Shown here piece by piece: positions 8,211 to 15,900 of a stretch of 26,516 nucleotides of DNA. The notes below the pieces were generated by a model. It ran no database searches, was not told the origin of the DNA, and saw nothing but the letters and a program-made list of their open reading frames with translations. This DNA is from an uncultured Bacteroidales bacterium (GTDB lineage: Bacteria; Bacteroidota; Bacteroidia; Bacteroidales; WCHB1-69), in contig CAMJPH010000028.1 of the NCBI GenBank assembly GCA_946407715.1, forward strand, positions 1 through 26,516, read 5' to 3'. The position numbers and the translations under genes were made by a program. Every line of letters starts with the position of its first letter. Position 1 is the first letter of the stretch.

Positions 8211-9752
8211 TCATTCCACCACCTTCCACTCGTCAATGCCCTTGCTTTCGCTGCCGAAACAGACCCCAACTTTGAACAACTTACGCGGGTCGGTGGCGAA
8301 GGGGGCGGCGTACTGCTTGTCCTCGATCTGCTTCAAGGCCTCGTCGGCGGGTTTATCCACTTTCAGCTCCATGACATAGACATAGTCGCGGGTCTGGATG
8401 GTCACGTCCATGCGGCCGCGGCTCGTGTGACGCTCCACCTGCACATAGAGACCCATCAGCTTGAAGATGACCGACAATGTGTTTTGGAAATAGATTTCCA
8501 GCTTCCCCATCACTTGGTAGTCGCCGTCGGCGAACAATGCTTGCAGACGGGTCATGAAACCTTCGATGTCGCCGCGCTCCACCTCTCTGACAAAATTGTT
8601 GATGGTGAACGAGCCGTTCATACCGCCAGCAAAGTAGTAGGTGGCCAAAAACTGCGCGAAGCCCCGCTCCACTTCCTCGTTAGGGAATCCGAGATGATAG
8701 CTTTGGAAACGCTCATCGTATTCCTTGATAGTGAGATAACCGCTTTGGAACAGCAACGGAATGGGGTTGCTGTACATCATATCGACGCTGTCCATTGTGC
8801 GCACGTCCACCTCCTCGGTGGTGAGCCGGTCGAGCGGGTAGTCGGTTTGCTGCAAAACCACCACCAAGAAAGTCGGTGTGCCCGTTGCGAACCAATAGTC
8901 GCCGAAACGCTTACAGTCCAACGTCTTCAAAAGACTGAACGGGTTGTACATCCCTGCTGATTCGGCACTGAAATGGTAGCCGTCATAGCTTGATTTCAGC
9001 ATGGCATAACACTCGTCTTTCGTCATACTGTTCTCAACAGCCAGTTCAGCAACCTCGGTGTCGAAGTTCTCCCTGATTTCCTGTTCGCTAATGCCGCAAA
9101 TAGCACCGTATCGATAATCTAACGATATGTCTGACAGATTATTCAAATCGCTGAAGATGCTCACTTTCGAGAACTTGGTCACCCCGGTGAAGAAGGCGAA
9201 CCGGATGTGGGAGTCCATGGTCTTTTCCACCCCGTAAAACGATTTCAGAACTTTGCGGTATTCATTCTGCAGTTCCGGGTTGCCTATAGTCTCCAACAAC
9301 GGTTTGTCGTACTCGTCCACGAGAACGACCACCTTTTGGCCCGTCTGCTCGTACGCGCGCGAAATAAGCTCTTTGAATCGGTCGGAAAGCGAAAGGCTTG
9401 CCTTGTCAATACCAAATCGTTGCTCTAACTTAAGGAGCTGGTAGTCTATGGTCGAGTTGAGCCCTTCAAGATTGGTGTACAGCCCGGTGTTGAAATCGAA
9501 ATGGAAAATGGGATACTCCTTCCATTCTTTCTCCAGCCCAGCCATCGCCAATCCGTCAAACAGTTCCTTCTTGCCCTGGAAGTAGGCCTTCAGGGTGGAG
9601 AGCAGCAGGCTCTTGCCGAACCAGCGGGGACGGCTCAGGAAGTAGTATTTGCCCTCCGAAACGAGCTTATATGCCAGCGCCGTCTTATCCACGTAGGCGT
9701 AGCCTTCCGTGCGGATGTCCTCGAATGTCTGTATGCCGATGGGGTATTTCAT
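8211..9752 (-). CDS. AAA-ATPase-like / PD-(D/E)XK nuclease-like protein (PF09820-PF08011 type)
   Basis: The 513-residue protein begins MKYPIGIQTFEDIRTEGYAYVDKT, the hallmark of a large Bacteroidota family. A Walker A-like RPRWFGKSLL lies at residues 41-50; most relatives have RPRRFGKS, so the Trp is slightly off. A Walker B-like VVVLVDEYDKP follows near residue 140. The C-terminal PD-(D/E)XK-like pattern GRMDVTI...VMELK lies near residues 445-465. The family is abundant and often multicopy in gut Bacteroidetes; its function is unproven, with defence or selfish-element roles suggested. I place the start at the ATG (9750-9752), because the longer frame would begin with a TTG inside a promoter -7 element. 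Confidence 0.9.
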   Translation of the reverse strand: MKYPIGIQTFEDIRTEGYAYVDKTALAYKLVSEGKYYFLSRPRWFGKSLLLSTLKAYFQGKKELFDGLAMAGLEKEWKEYPIFHFDFNTGLYTNLEGLNSTIDYQLLKLEQRFGIDKASLSLSDRFKELISRAYEQTGQKVVVLVDEYDKPLLETIGNPELQNEYRKVLKSFYGVEKTMDSHIRFAFFTGVTKFSKVSIFSDLNNLSDISLDYRYGAICGISEQEIRENFDTEVAELAVENSMTKDECYAMLKSSYDGYHFSAESAGMYNPFSLLKTLDCKRFGDYWFATGTPTFLVVVLQQTDYPLDRLTTEEVDVRTMDSVDMMYSNPIPLLFQSGYLTIKEYDERFQSYHLGFPNEEVERGFAQFLATYYFAGGMNGSFTINNFVREVERGDIEGFMTRLQALFADGDYQVMGKLEIYFQNTLSVIFKLMGLYVQVERHTSRGRMDVTIQTRDYVYVMELKVDKPADEALKQIEDKQYAAPFATDPRKLFKVGVCFGSESKGIDEWKVVE

Positions 9753-9772
9753 AACGGATGATTTTTCGGCGG

Positions 9773-9780
9773 CAAAGATA
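9773..9780 (-). promoter_or_regulatory. -7 element (TATCTTTG) for the AAA-ATPase/nuclease-like gene
   Basis: TATCTTTG on the minus strand fits TAnnTTTG and lies 20 nt before the chosen ATG. It argues against the upstream in-frame TTG (9783-9785) as the start, since that codon would precede or coincide with the transcription start. No convincing -33 element is visible. Confidence 0.5.
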
Positions 9781-9805
9781 GACAAAATTCACGAAACCTC
9801 ATAAA

Positions 9806-10090
9806 TCACCACTTCCAGGTCACGTTGCCATTGGTGTAAAAGATCTTCCTCCCTTCCCATTCCATCTCTATGGCAAAGCCACCGTATTTTTCATTCAACT
9901 GTTCTGCCTCCTCCGGCGAATCCACTGGAAAGTAATCGGTGTAATAGTCATCGTAATCAAAAATATGACACTCGCTTTGCTGTACAAGAACCAACCCACC
10001 ACACGCCAAGCATTGGCACAACAGCCGTTTCCCGTCATCCCATGTATGGAGGCAGTGCCCGTTGCACATATCGCCATAGTCTTTCAACAC
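9806..10090 (-). CDS. small Cys/His-rich protein of unknown function
   Basis: The frame encodes up to 94 residues and I do not recognise the family with certainty. The N-terminal third has a putative metal-binding pattern: C9, H12, H15, C25, C28 and H42, including CQCLACGG and QQSECH. The rest is acidic and aromatic (FDYDDYYTDYF) and ends GRKIFYTNGNVTWKW. An in-frame stop lies just upstream. The first start is GTG at 10088-10090, preceded by GAGGA at 9 nt; a later ATG at 10067-10069 would give 87 residues. It follows kptA by 83 nt in the same orientation. A small zinc-ribbon-like or immunity-type protein is possible, but this is a guess. Confidence 0.6.
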   Translation of the reverse strand: MLKDYGDMCNGHCLHTWDDGKRLLCQCLACGGLVLVQQSECHIFDYDDYYTDYFPVDSPEEAEQLNEKYGGFAIEMEWEGRKIFYTNGNVTWKW

Positions 10091-10173
10091 CGTAAGTTGT
10101 CCTCAGAAATGTTCGAAAGCCTCTTGAGCGGTTGGCAAATCAAAGCCTGAACAATGATGCGTATTTTTAATTC

Positions 10174-10719
10174 TTATTGCAGTTTTTTATTCCCGACAAT
10201 ATACTTCGCATCCACAAAATCGGTCATCCAAACGCCGTTACGACTTACGAGGAACTTGATTCCATCATCGCTCATCCTACGGGCGTCGATTTCCAAAACA
10301 GTGGGTTCTCCATGCCGTTTGCCCACTTTAATGGCTTCTTCAACATTTGCAGACAGATGGACATATAATCGGCTCTTTTTCAGGATGCCCTGCTGTTGTA
10401 TAGATTCAACAAAACGCTTTGCTGTTCCGTGATACAGGACAGCAGGTGGAACAGCTTCCGGCAGTTCAACATCCACATTTACGCTGTGTCCGTACCTTGC
10501 CCGCACAAGAAGTTGTTGCTCGTTGAAGAATTCAAAGCGGCCCTTGTCATCCGTGGCCACTATCTCACACAATTTTTCCTTGGTAAACCCATGATTAGCC
10601 ACCAAATCGTGTACATCCCGATATCCATGCTCCAAAAAGGCATACGTTTTGTCATGCCTTAGGAGAAAAGCAAGAGTTCTGGATCTTTCTTCAATATAAT
10701 TTTTATCCTCGTTTTCCAT
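10174..10719 (-). CDS. kptA: RNA 2'-phosphotransferase, Tpt1/KptA family
   Basis: The 181-residue protein carries the Tpt1/KptA signatures: RSRTLAFLLRHD near the N-terminus, VRARYGHS, LYHGTAKRFVESI, LYVHLSANVEEAIKVGKRHG, and the C-terminal SRNGVWMTDFVDAKYI. The family removes an internal RNA 2'-phosphate, transferring it to NAD+. This is the last step of fungal tRNA splicing, while in bacteria the substrate is uncertain. The catalytic Arg-His, Arg and His positions appear intact. The frame is open far upstream, but that part overlaps the preceding lipoprotein gene. I chose the ATG at 10717-10719 because it starts MENEDKNYIEERSR, matches family length, and lies 25 nt after the previous stop. 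Probably co-transcribed with that gene. Confidence 0.9.
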   Translation of the reverse strand: MENEDKNYIEERSRTLAFLLRHDKTYAFLEHGYRDVHDLVANHGFTKEKLCEIVATDDKGRFEFFNEQQLLVRARYGHSVNVDVELPEAVPPAVLYHGTAKRFVESIQQQGILKKSRLYVHLSANVEEAIKVGKRHGEPTVLEIDARRMSDDGIKFLVSRNGVWMTDFVDAKYIVGNKKLQ

Positions 10720-10744
10720 ACTAAACCTTTTTATTTGTTCAGTG

Positions 10745-12274
10745 TTAAAACAGTCCCCGCAGCTCTTGTGACACCACGTCGAAGACATATTCTTCGTTTC
10801 CCTTGTTGAAGCGGTACTCGTTCTTTGCTGCATCAAACCGGCCTTGGGTGAGGATAAGGTCAGGGGCGGAGGAGAACATCCTGTCTTTCTTCCACAAAAG
10901 CAACCGATAGGAGCCGTTCGCAACGCTGTCAACCCGGACAATGGAATCGCCCGTTTCAAACTCCGCCAGCAGCCGACCGGGTTCCGGCAGATACTTCGCC
11001 AACGCAGGGTTGAATTCCAACTGTCTGTAGCGAAACTTGTTGCCGTCCCATGTAAAGCGGTGGTAAAAGTCCGTCATGAACTCTCCCCCAACCGGTCCCC
11101 TCAGATTGGCAAATTGAGGCATATAGAAATCTTTTCCTGTCAGCTCAAAGAAAAAATTGTCTGACCAGCCGCCTTCCAAATAGAGTGACGGCGGTTCAGG
11201 GCTACAATAAGCGGAGAGATTGTCTGAAAAGCCCACCGCTTTGTTGTGAAGTTCGGGAATGCACTCGAAGATGTCGGCAGGTTGTAGCGTACCTGTCTTG
11301 TCCATCGTAAACGCATCCACACCGATATCGTATGACCATCCGTCCTCTCGAAAGAAATACTCCACGAGAAAGACAGCTCCATCCGAAGATTCCAGCTGAT
11401 ACAATTTCCTCGGTTCCCGGTAATAGTCCTCCATAAACACCGCACGGAACTCCTCATTTTGCTTGGTTTGATAGAGGGTATGGAAGCTTATTGTACTACC
11501 GAGATCCCCATCCTCCCAGCTATAGATTTTCACTTTCCCATCCGGCGACGTAAGAAGCGATATCCGCAGTTTGTCCAATTTCGCAGACAAGTCCGCATCG
11601 AAAGTGGTTTCATCGTGCTGAAGCCTCTCGACGAAGTTTACCAGCTCTTTGGCATACGCTTTTCTCTCGGGGGAATCGTCCTCGAAGACGAAGAAGTATT
11701 TTGTGGGGTCAGAAGATTCCTCGGCACGTTCGTTTACATTTCCCAAGTCTGAATCCAGTAGTTCCACCTTGCTGAAGTCCATTCTCACGGGTGTCACGTT
11801 TTGCCAGCCGCCCATGGGGAAGAAGAGGGTGCCGGTGACGCGGATGCGTTTGTGGGCATACTTGGCCGCAAAATCTTTATAGGAAAAAGATTCAAACACC
11901 TCCCAATCCGGCACAATCATAAACTCGGACTGCAGAGTTTCCCCGCAATATTCTTTCAGGGCCTCAACACCTTCTTTGTCAAGATATTGAGTCATGTCTA
12001 TTTTCTTGTCCGTCTTGAGAATGAAGGCAATCATAGAGCCCTCACCGGTCTCGCGGTAGCGATCCACTTCCTGCATTTTCTCTCCGTAGTTGGTGACAAG
12101 GTAGAGGTGGAGGGTGCCTTCGATGGTGGGTTGGGATAATGAGGGTTGTGCGCCTATGGTGCCAATGCATCCTATGAGCAAAAGAAAACCTGTCATTGCT
12201 GTAATGATGACGGATAGTGCACGCTTTGTCCGATTTTGACGGAGGATGCCGGCTTGGTTTCTGAATTTTTTCAT
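10745..12274 (-). CDS. large lipoprotein of unknown function, first gene of a kptA-containing operon
   Basis: The 509-residue protein has a basic N-terminus, one hydrophobic segment and a lipobox-like LLIGC with Cys36, so it is probably an exported lipoprotein. Residues 50-125 (GTLHLYLVTNYGEKMQEVD up to SEFMIVPD) match the truncated lipoprotein at 14213-14614. A segment around 135-170 (KRIRVTGTLFFPMGGWQNVTPVRMD) resembles the OB-like region of DUF4431-type proteins, a weak assignment. The rest is rich in aromatic and acidic residues with no catalytic motif I recognise. kptA lies 25 nt downstream. A possible but imperfect -7 element (TACTTTAG, 12297-12304) lies upstream of the ATG. Confidence 0.75.
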   Translation of the reverse strand: MKKFRNQAGILRQNRTKRALSVIITAMTGFLLLIGCIGTIGAQPSLSQPTIEGTLHLYLVTNYGEKMQEVDRYRETGEGSMIAFILKTDKKIDMTQYLDKEGVEALKEYCGETLQSEFMIVPDWEVFESFSYKDFAAKYAHKRIRVTGTLFFPMGGWQNVTPVRMDFSKVELLDSDLGNVNERAEESSDPTKYFFVFEDDSPERKAYAKELVNFVERLQHDETTFDADLSAKLDKLRISLLTSPDGKVKIYSWEDGDLGSTISFHTLYQTKQNEEFRAVFMEDYYREPRKLYQLESSDGAVFLVEYFFREDGWSYDIGVDAFTMDKTGTLQPADIFECIPELHNKAVGFSDNLSAYCSPEPPSLYLEGGWSDNFFFELTGKDFYMPQFANLRGPVGGEFMTDFYHRFTWDGNKFRYRQLEFNPALAKYLPEPGRLLAEFETGDSIVRVDSVANGSYRLLLWKKDRMFSSAPDLILTQGRFDAAKNEYRFNKGNEEYVFDVVSQELRGLF

Positions 12275-12395
12275 CGTTTTAGTTTTAAAATATTTGCTAA
12301 AGTATCATTTATCTCGATAATTGTTTTGTTACATCGAGGATTGTTATACGAAATAGCGCGGATGGTGTATAAAGTGATTGAAAAACAACAAGACA

Positions 12396-14057
12396 CTATC
12401 CTGCAGCCCAAACATACCGTGTGGCGCGGGCATTTCCATGTTGCGAGAGAAGGTGGTAGCGACACAACTTTTCTATCAATGTGCGGACCTGCTTTTGGGA
12501 CAGAATGCCGTCAAGAACCTCGACAAATTCGCTCATTGCTGCCTCACCGTTGCGCTTTATAACATAGTATACGCGAGCCAGCACCACAGGCCCTACGTCC
12601 TGAGCCACGGCCCTTGCTATAGGTTTTCGCATCACGTATGCCGGTGCAAGCACATACCTAAAATACGTATCCTCCATTACCAACCCCAAATCATTCAGCT
12701 TCATTAGGCTCTCCTCGAATCCGTTTTCAGCCTTGCCTTTCCAAACATAGTGCAGGGTAATCCAGTCAAATGCGTTCAATTGGCTCGACAATTCATTGTC
12801 GCGAAGGATGTCGTGCGTGAACAAGTAGAACGCATCATCAGGAATCTCCCCATACAGCCGCAAATTCACCTGATAGTCGTCAGAGGCGCTGTAATCAGGC
12901 AACGGTTTCCCCTCTTTCACACAGTTTGCACACATCAAATCAACACCTTGGCCGCTCCGTTCAATCAGTCCCGTCTTCTCAATCACTTCAGCCATCAATC
13001 GGCTTCTGGGCGAGCTGTTCACCGTCAGAATGTTGCCTATGTTCACGCCGTATGGAAATCCACCCGGATTTGTGATTTCCATCATATCGGGATACAGACG
13101 GATAAAAATGTCAGAACTGATTTGAAGGCTCCTATGAATCATGGCATTGATTACAGCCTCGCGGACGGTTTCCTCGTTGAAGGCACGACAGTCGAGAACA
13201 GCAGGCAAATCATTGATGTGCAAAAGGGGGTTGCACGCTGGTTGATTCACATACGCCCATATCTTTTCTATGGCCAGGAAAATCGGCAGACGAAATTCCT
13301 CCCGGGAGCTGTAACGCACTTGGCTACGGTAGGTTCTGTACTCCACCACCACATTCGCCTGCGGCATATATTTCTCAATCATGGCTTCTTTGCCAAGCAG
13401 TAGCAATGCGGCGTTGGTGAGTTTCCCGTCGTTAGTCAGCAGATGCAAATCAGAAAGCAACAGATTGATTGGTGTCGTGAGCACGTCTTTTCGATTCCGT
13501 TTTTGGGCGATTCTTTCCCGCATATTCTTTATGGCCTCATCGTGCAAGTCGTCCAAAGTCAAACCTTCGCAAATCCTGGCTGAAAAATCTGGATCTTGTT
13601 CCGAGATAATTGAAAAGTACTCGGCATCGTCCATTTCGCGAAGGCTTTCGCCAACGCGCATCAACGGAACCCCCTCAAACCGAAGGGCCTTACCGACAGG
13701 GCGCGACGGCACAGTTATCACCAAAACCCTTCTTCCTTTCTCATCATACAGTTCTTCAGTACGCACACGAATATGCAGGCGTTCATAAATTTCATCCTCG
13801 AGATTGCCCGTTTCATTTTCCGCGAAATCACTGCCAACCACTTCGTGCGGATACGCATCCGCCATACCCAGCACCAGCCTTCCGCCTCGTTCATTAGCCA
13901 ATGCCACCACATAGCCCAGCACACAATGGCGTCTGTCTCTCGGATCCGTTTTTTTGCCACCGGCGAAAGGGTAATTGTGTTCCGCCCTTTTGAATTCGAT
14001 GTGATCCTCACGTTCGCGCAAAGTCTTCAGTTCGTTTATGTCAGTCATACGTTTCAT
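12396..14057 (-). CDS. transcriptional-regulator-like protein with Schlafen AlbA_2 and HATPase_c_4 domains
   Basis: The 553-residue protein has an N-terminal AlbA_2 putative DNA-binding domain (HIEFKRAE near residue 18, then VALANERGGRLVLGM near 50-65). A central HATPase_c_4-like module follows (NEETVREAVINAMIHRS, then ITNPGGFPYGVNIGN and RSGQGVD). The C-terminal region is probably a winged-helix or related regulatory segment. Such proteins are widespread in Bacteroidota and are usually annotated as regulators; no target is known. A second ATG three codons in (MTDINELKT) is equally plausible as the start. The gene is monocistronic, with its own -7 element 11 nt upstream. Confidence 0.88.
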   Translation of the reverse strand: MKRMTDINELKTLREREDHIEFKRAEHNYPFAGGKKTDPRDRRHCVLGYVVALANERGGRLVLGMADAYPHEVVGSDFAENETGNLEDEIYERLHIRVRTEELYDEKGRRVLVITVPSRPVGKALRFEGVPLMRVGESLREMDDAEYFSIISEQDPDFSARICEGLTLDDLHDEAIKNMRERIAQKRNRKDVLTTPINLLLSDLHLLTNDGKLTNAALLLLGKEAMIEKYMPQANVVVEYRTYRSQVRYSSREEFRLPIFLAIEKIWAYVNQPACNPLLHINDLPAVLDCRAFNEETVREAVINAMIHRSLQISSDIFIRLYPDMMEITNPGGFPYGVNIGNILTVNSSPRSRLMAEVIEKTGLIERSGQGVDLMCANCVKEGKPLPDYSASDDYQVNLRLYGEIPDDAFYLFTHDILRDNELSSQLNAFDWITLHYVWKGKAENGFEESLMKLNDLGLVMEDTYFRYVLAPAYVMRKPIARAVAQDVGPVVLARVYYVIKRNGEAAMSEFVEVLDGILSQKQVRTLIEKLCRYHLLSQHGNARATRYVWAAG

Positions 14058-14067
14058 ATTTTGGCCG

Positions 14068-14075
14068 CAAAAATA
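14068..14075 (-). promoter_or_regulatory. -7 element (TATTTTTG) for the AlbA_2 gene
   Basis: TATTTTTG on the minus strand matches TAnnTTTG and lies 10 nt before the first ATG (14057) or 19 nt before the second (14048). The short distance favours the second ATG, or a nearly leaderless message from the first. The -33 region shows no clear TTTG at 19-21 nt. Confidence 0.45.
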
Positions 14076-14212
14076 CGAATTATTATCAATTGGGCGAGAT
14101 TCCTTGTCGCAAATATTAAAAAAACGCCAACTATAGCCATAACTAACTGATTTTCAATGGGCTGATTTTAACGGCAAATTCTTTTCAAATATTGGGATGA
14201 AGTTGTTCACCA

Positions 14213-14614
14213 TCAATCCGGCACCAGCATGAACTCCGACTGCATCACAGAGCCTTCGATGTCCACGAGTGCATGCAGCTCGTCGCGGTCGAGGAAGGGC
14301 GACACATCGACGGGGGTGTCGGTCTTGAGGACGAAGGCGAGGTACTCGCCGTCGCCCGCGGCCAGTCGGTAGGAGTCCACCTCGGATATTTTGTCACCGT
14401 ATTCGGAGACATAGTAGAGGTGGAGGGTGCCGGAGAGGGAGGTGGGTGTGGCCTCCGCTGCGGGCTGTTTGTCCGCGACGGCGGGTATCGTGTCGGGCAC
14501 TGTGCTCACGACGACAGTGTCCTGCACATCAGTTGTCATTGCCTGCGCGGGGGGATTGGGGAAGCAGGCGGAGAGGAAGAGGAGGGTGAGGAGGAGAATA
14601 TGGATAACTTTCAT
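14213..14614 (-). CDS. truncated lipoprotein, paralogous to the N-terminus of the 509-residue lipoprotein
   Basis: The 133-residue product has a lipoprotein signal (LLFLSAC, Cys17), a Thr/Pro/Ala-rich linker, and then GTLHLYYVSEYGDKISEVDSY through SEFMLVPD. It aligns with residues about 50-123 of the lipoprotein encoded at 10745-12274. The homology stops exactly at the stop codon. Both genes read GTGCCGGATTG at this point; the long one continues GGAGGTG, whereas here ATGGTG creates TGA. So this is a gene truncated by rearrangement or a deliberately short paralog. It lies 10 nt after the FISUMP lipoprotein, as the last member of the long operon. Confidence 0.65.
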   Translation of the reverse strand: MKVIHILLLTLLFLSACFPNPPAQAMTTDVQDTVVVSTVPDTIPAVADKQPAAEATPTSLSGTLHLYYVSEYGDKISEVDSYRLAAGDGEYLAFVLKTDTPVDVSPFLDRDELHALVDIEGSVMQSEFMLVPD

Positions 14615-14624
14615 AACAGGTTTG

Positions 14625-15890
14625 TTATTGGTGGAGTCGGATGGGGCGGACGCAATACATCGGATTGTTATAATTATTTATTATTGATTCATGCAAAATC
14701 CCATCACTAAAGTTAATGACATATGCATAATAGGTATAACTTCCAGGTATATTCCACCCCGAAGAACTCCAATAATAATTATCTGAGAATCCACCTATAA
14801 ACGCCCTGTTCGTATACATTTGCATCAATTCCTCTTTTGACGGCATCTTCCAGTCTGAATATCCGTATAACGTCAGATTTTCGCAATAACTATCTGCGGT
14901 TCCCATATACATTGAAACGCCTGGATCTGGTGCCACCCAATAGGTGTGGCCTCCATATTCAAAAGAAGGGATGATTGGTCCGAAAGATTTTTCCTCCCCA
15001 AACAACTGAGTCCCATTCACGACACAATATGCTTTGTAATAATAGGTGGATCCATTTTCTAATCCTGCAACTTGAGCCGAAAAAGCTCCAACGCCACTCC
15101 CGGATACAATTTTTTGAGTATCTATATTATGACTGGTTCCATAAAAGAACCCCTTTTCCGAATACGGAACCCCTGTGTTAATACATCCATTCAGTATGGC
15201 TGTCGAACAGTTTACAAGTGTTGCTTCCAACGTAGAAACATCCGATCTTCCCGCCTTGATGGTCAATTGCTGATTTCCATTGTCAGAGGTGATATGCAAG
15301 GTGGTTGTATTATCGCCCTGCTGTAATTTACTACGGTCTATTACCACAACCATGCCTTTATTTCCACCTGCTTGAAGCGTACCACTTGTGCCATTCTCAG
15401 GTGATTCTATCCAATTGGCTGTAGTAGTGATTTCCCATGACAGGGCAGAGCCACTTTCATTGACAATATTGAAGATGCGGGAAACATCATCAATTTCCTC
15501 TCCGAAATCTAAAACGGATATTTCTGTTCCGTTCTCATCTGTAATCCGCAACGCCACTTTCTTTTTCATCTGCACATCTCTTCTAACATTTTTACCCGTT
15601 TCAAGATGAATGACATACTGGTCGTCCAAATCTTCATATCCTGCCAATTTCAAAGAGAGACTATAGTCTCCTTTCTTTAAATCTTGAAACATATAGGTTC
15701 CGTCACTGCCTGTCAGAGTGGTTTCGCCACTTGGCCGAAGTGTCACATTGGCGTTTTTTATAGGTTCACCCGTCTCAAAGTCTGTTATAGTGCCATAGAC
15801 GCTTCCTGTTTCTTCTGGACGCGTGCACCCGTACCAAAGCATTGCAATGGCGACGAAAATCATTGATGTTATAGAAATCAGTTTTTTCAT
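14625..15890 (-). CDS. FISUMP lipoprotein (carboxypeptidase-regulatory-like, BACON-like, FISUMP domains), paralog of 17742-19622
   Basis: From the ATG at 15888-15890 the protein has 421 residues: lipobox LWYGC (Cys22), a carboxypeptidase-regulatory-like beta domain (GEPIKNANVTLRPSGETT, about 30-100), a BACON-like domain (about 105-200) and one Fn3-like repeat. The C-terminal FISUMP-type domain starts at SFEYGGHTYWVAPDPG and ends YCVRPIRLHQ. FISUMP domains occur on surface lipoproteins of Bacteroidota and Fibrobacter; the ligand is unknown. I prefer this start over one 27 nt upstream because MKKLISI gives a proper signal peptide and leaves 10 nt after the radical SAM stop, with AAAGAG in between. 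It shares an exact 31-nt stretch with its paralog. Confidence 0.88.
   Translation of the reverse strand: MKKLISITSMIFVAIAMLWYGCTRPEETGSVYGTITDFETGEPIKNANVTLRPSGETTLTGSDGTYMFQDLKKGDYSLSLKLAGYEDLDDQYVIHLETGKNVRRDVQMKKKVALRITDENGTEISVLDFGEEIDDVSRIFNIVNESGSALSWEITTTANWIESPENGTSGTLQAGGNKGMVVVIDRSKLQQGDNTTTLHITSDNGNQQLTIKAGRSDVSTLEATLVNCSTAILNGCINTGVPYSEKGFFYGTSHNIDTQKIVSGSGVGAFSAQVAGLENGSTYYYKAYCVVNGTQLFGEEKSFGPIIPSFEYGGHTYWVAPDPGVSMYMGTADSYCENLTLYGYSDWKMPSKEELMQMYTNRAFIGGFSDNYYWSSSGWNIPGSYTYYAYVINFSDGILHESIINNYNNPMYCVRPIRLHQ
15685..15715. repeat. 31-nt exact direct repeat shared with 19420-19450
   Basis: The same 31 bases occur at 15685-15715 and 19420-19450, in the same orientation, inside the carboxypeptidase-regulatory-like domains of the two FISUMP lipoprotein genes (the coding strand encodes the TGSDGTYMFQ region). 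Such identity exceeds that of the surrounding coding sequence, so gene conversion or a recent duplication is likely. Recombination between the two copies would delete the radical SAM/peptide cassette between them. Confidence 0.9.
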
Positions 15891-15900
15891 ATTGCTCTTT

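Noticed and set aside
8079..8960. 293-codon open frame on the plus strand
   Set aside because: Nearly all of it is antisense to the AAA-ATPase/nuclease-like gene, whose minus-strand protein has recognisable motifs. The plus-strand product has none.
9753..9785. TTG start giving 11 extra residues for the AAA-ATPase/nuclease-like protein
   Set aside because: The TTG lies upstream of and adjoining the promoter -7 element, so it would not be in the message. The downstream ATG gives the family's normal N-terminus.
10103..10160. short minus-strand frame ending FDLPTAQEAFEHF between kptA and the Cys/His-rich gene
   Set aside because: It looks protein-like but has no ATG, GTG or TTG start at a suitable place and is only about 20 codons long. 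It may be a remnant, but cannot be supported.
10720..10959. 80-residue N-terminal extension of KptA
   Set aside because: The extension overlaps the end of the upstream lipoprotein gene in another frame and has no similarity to KptA. The ATG at 10717-10719 fits the family length.
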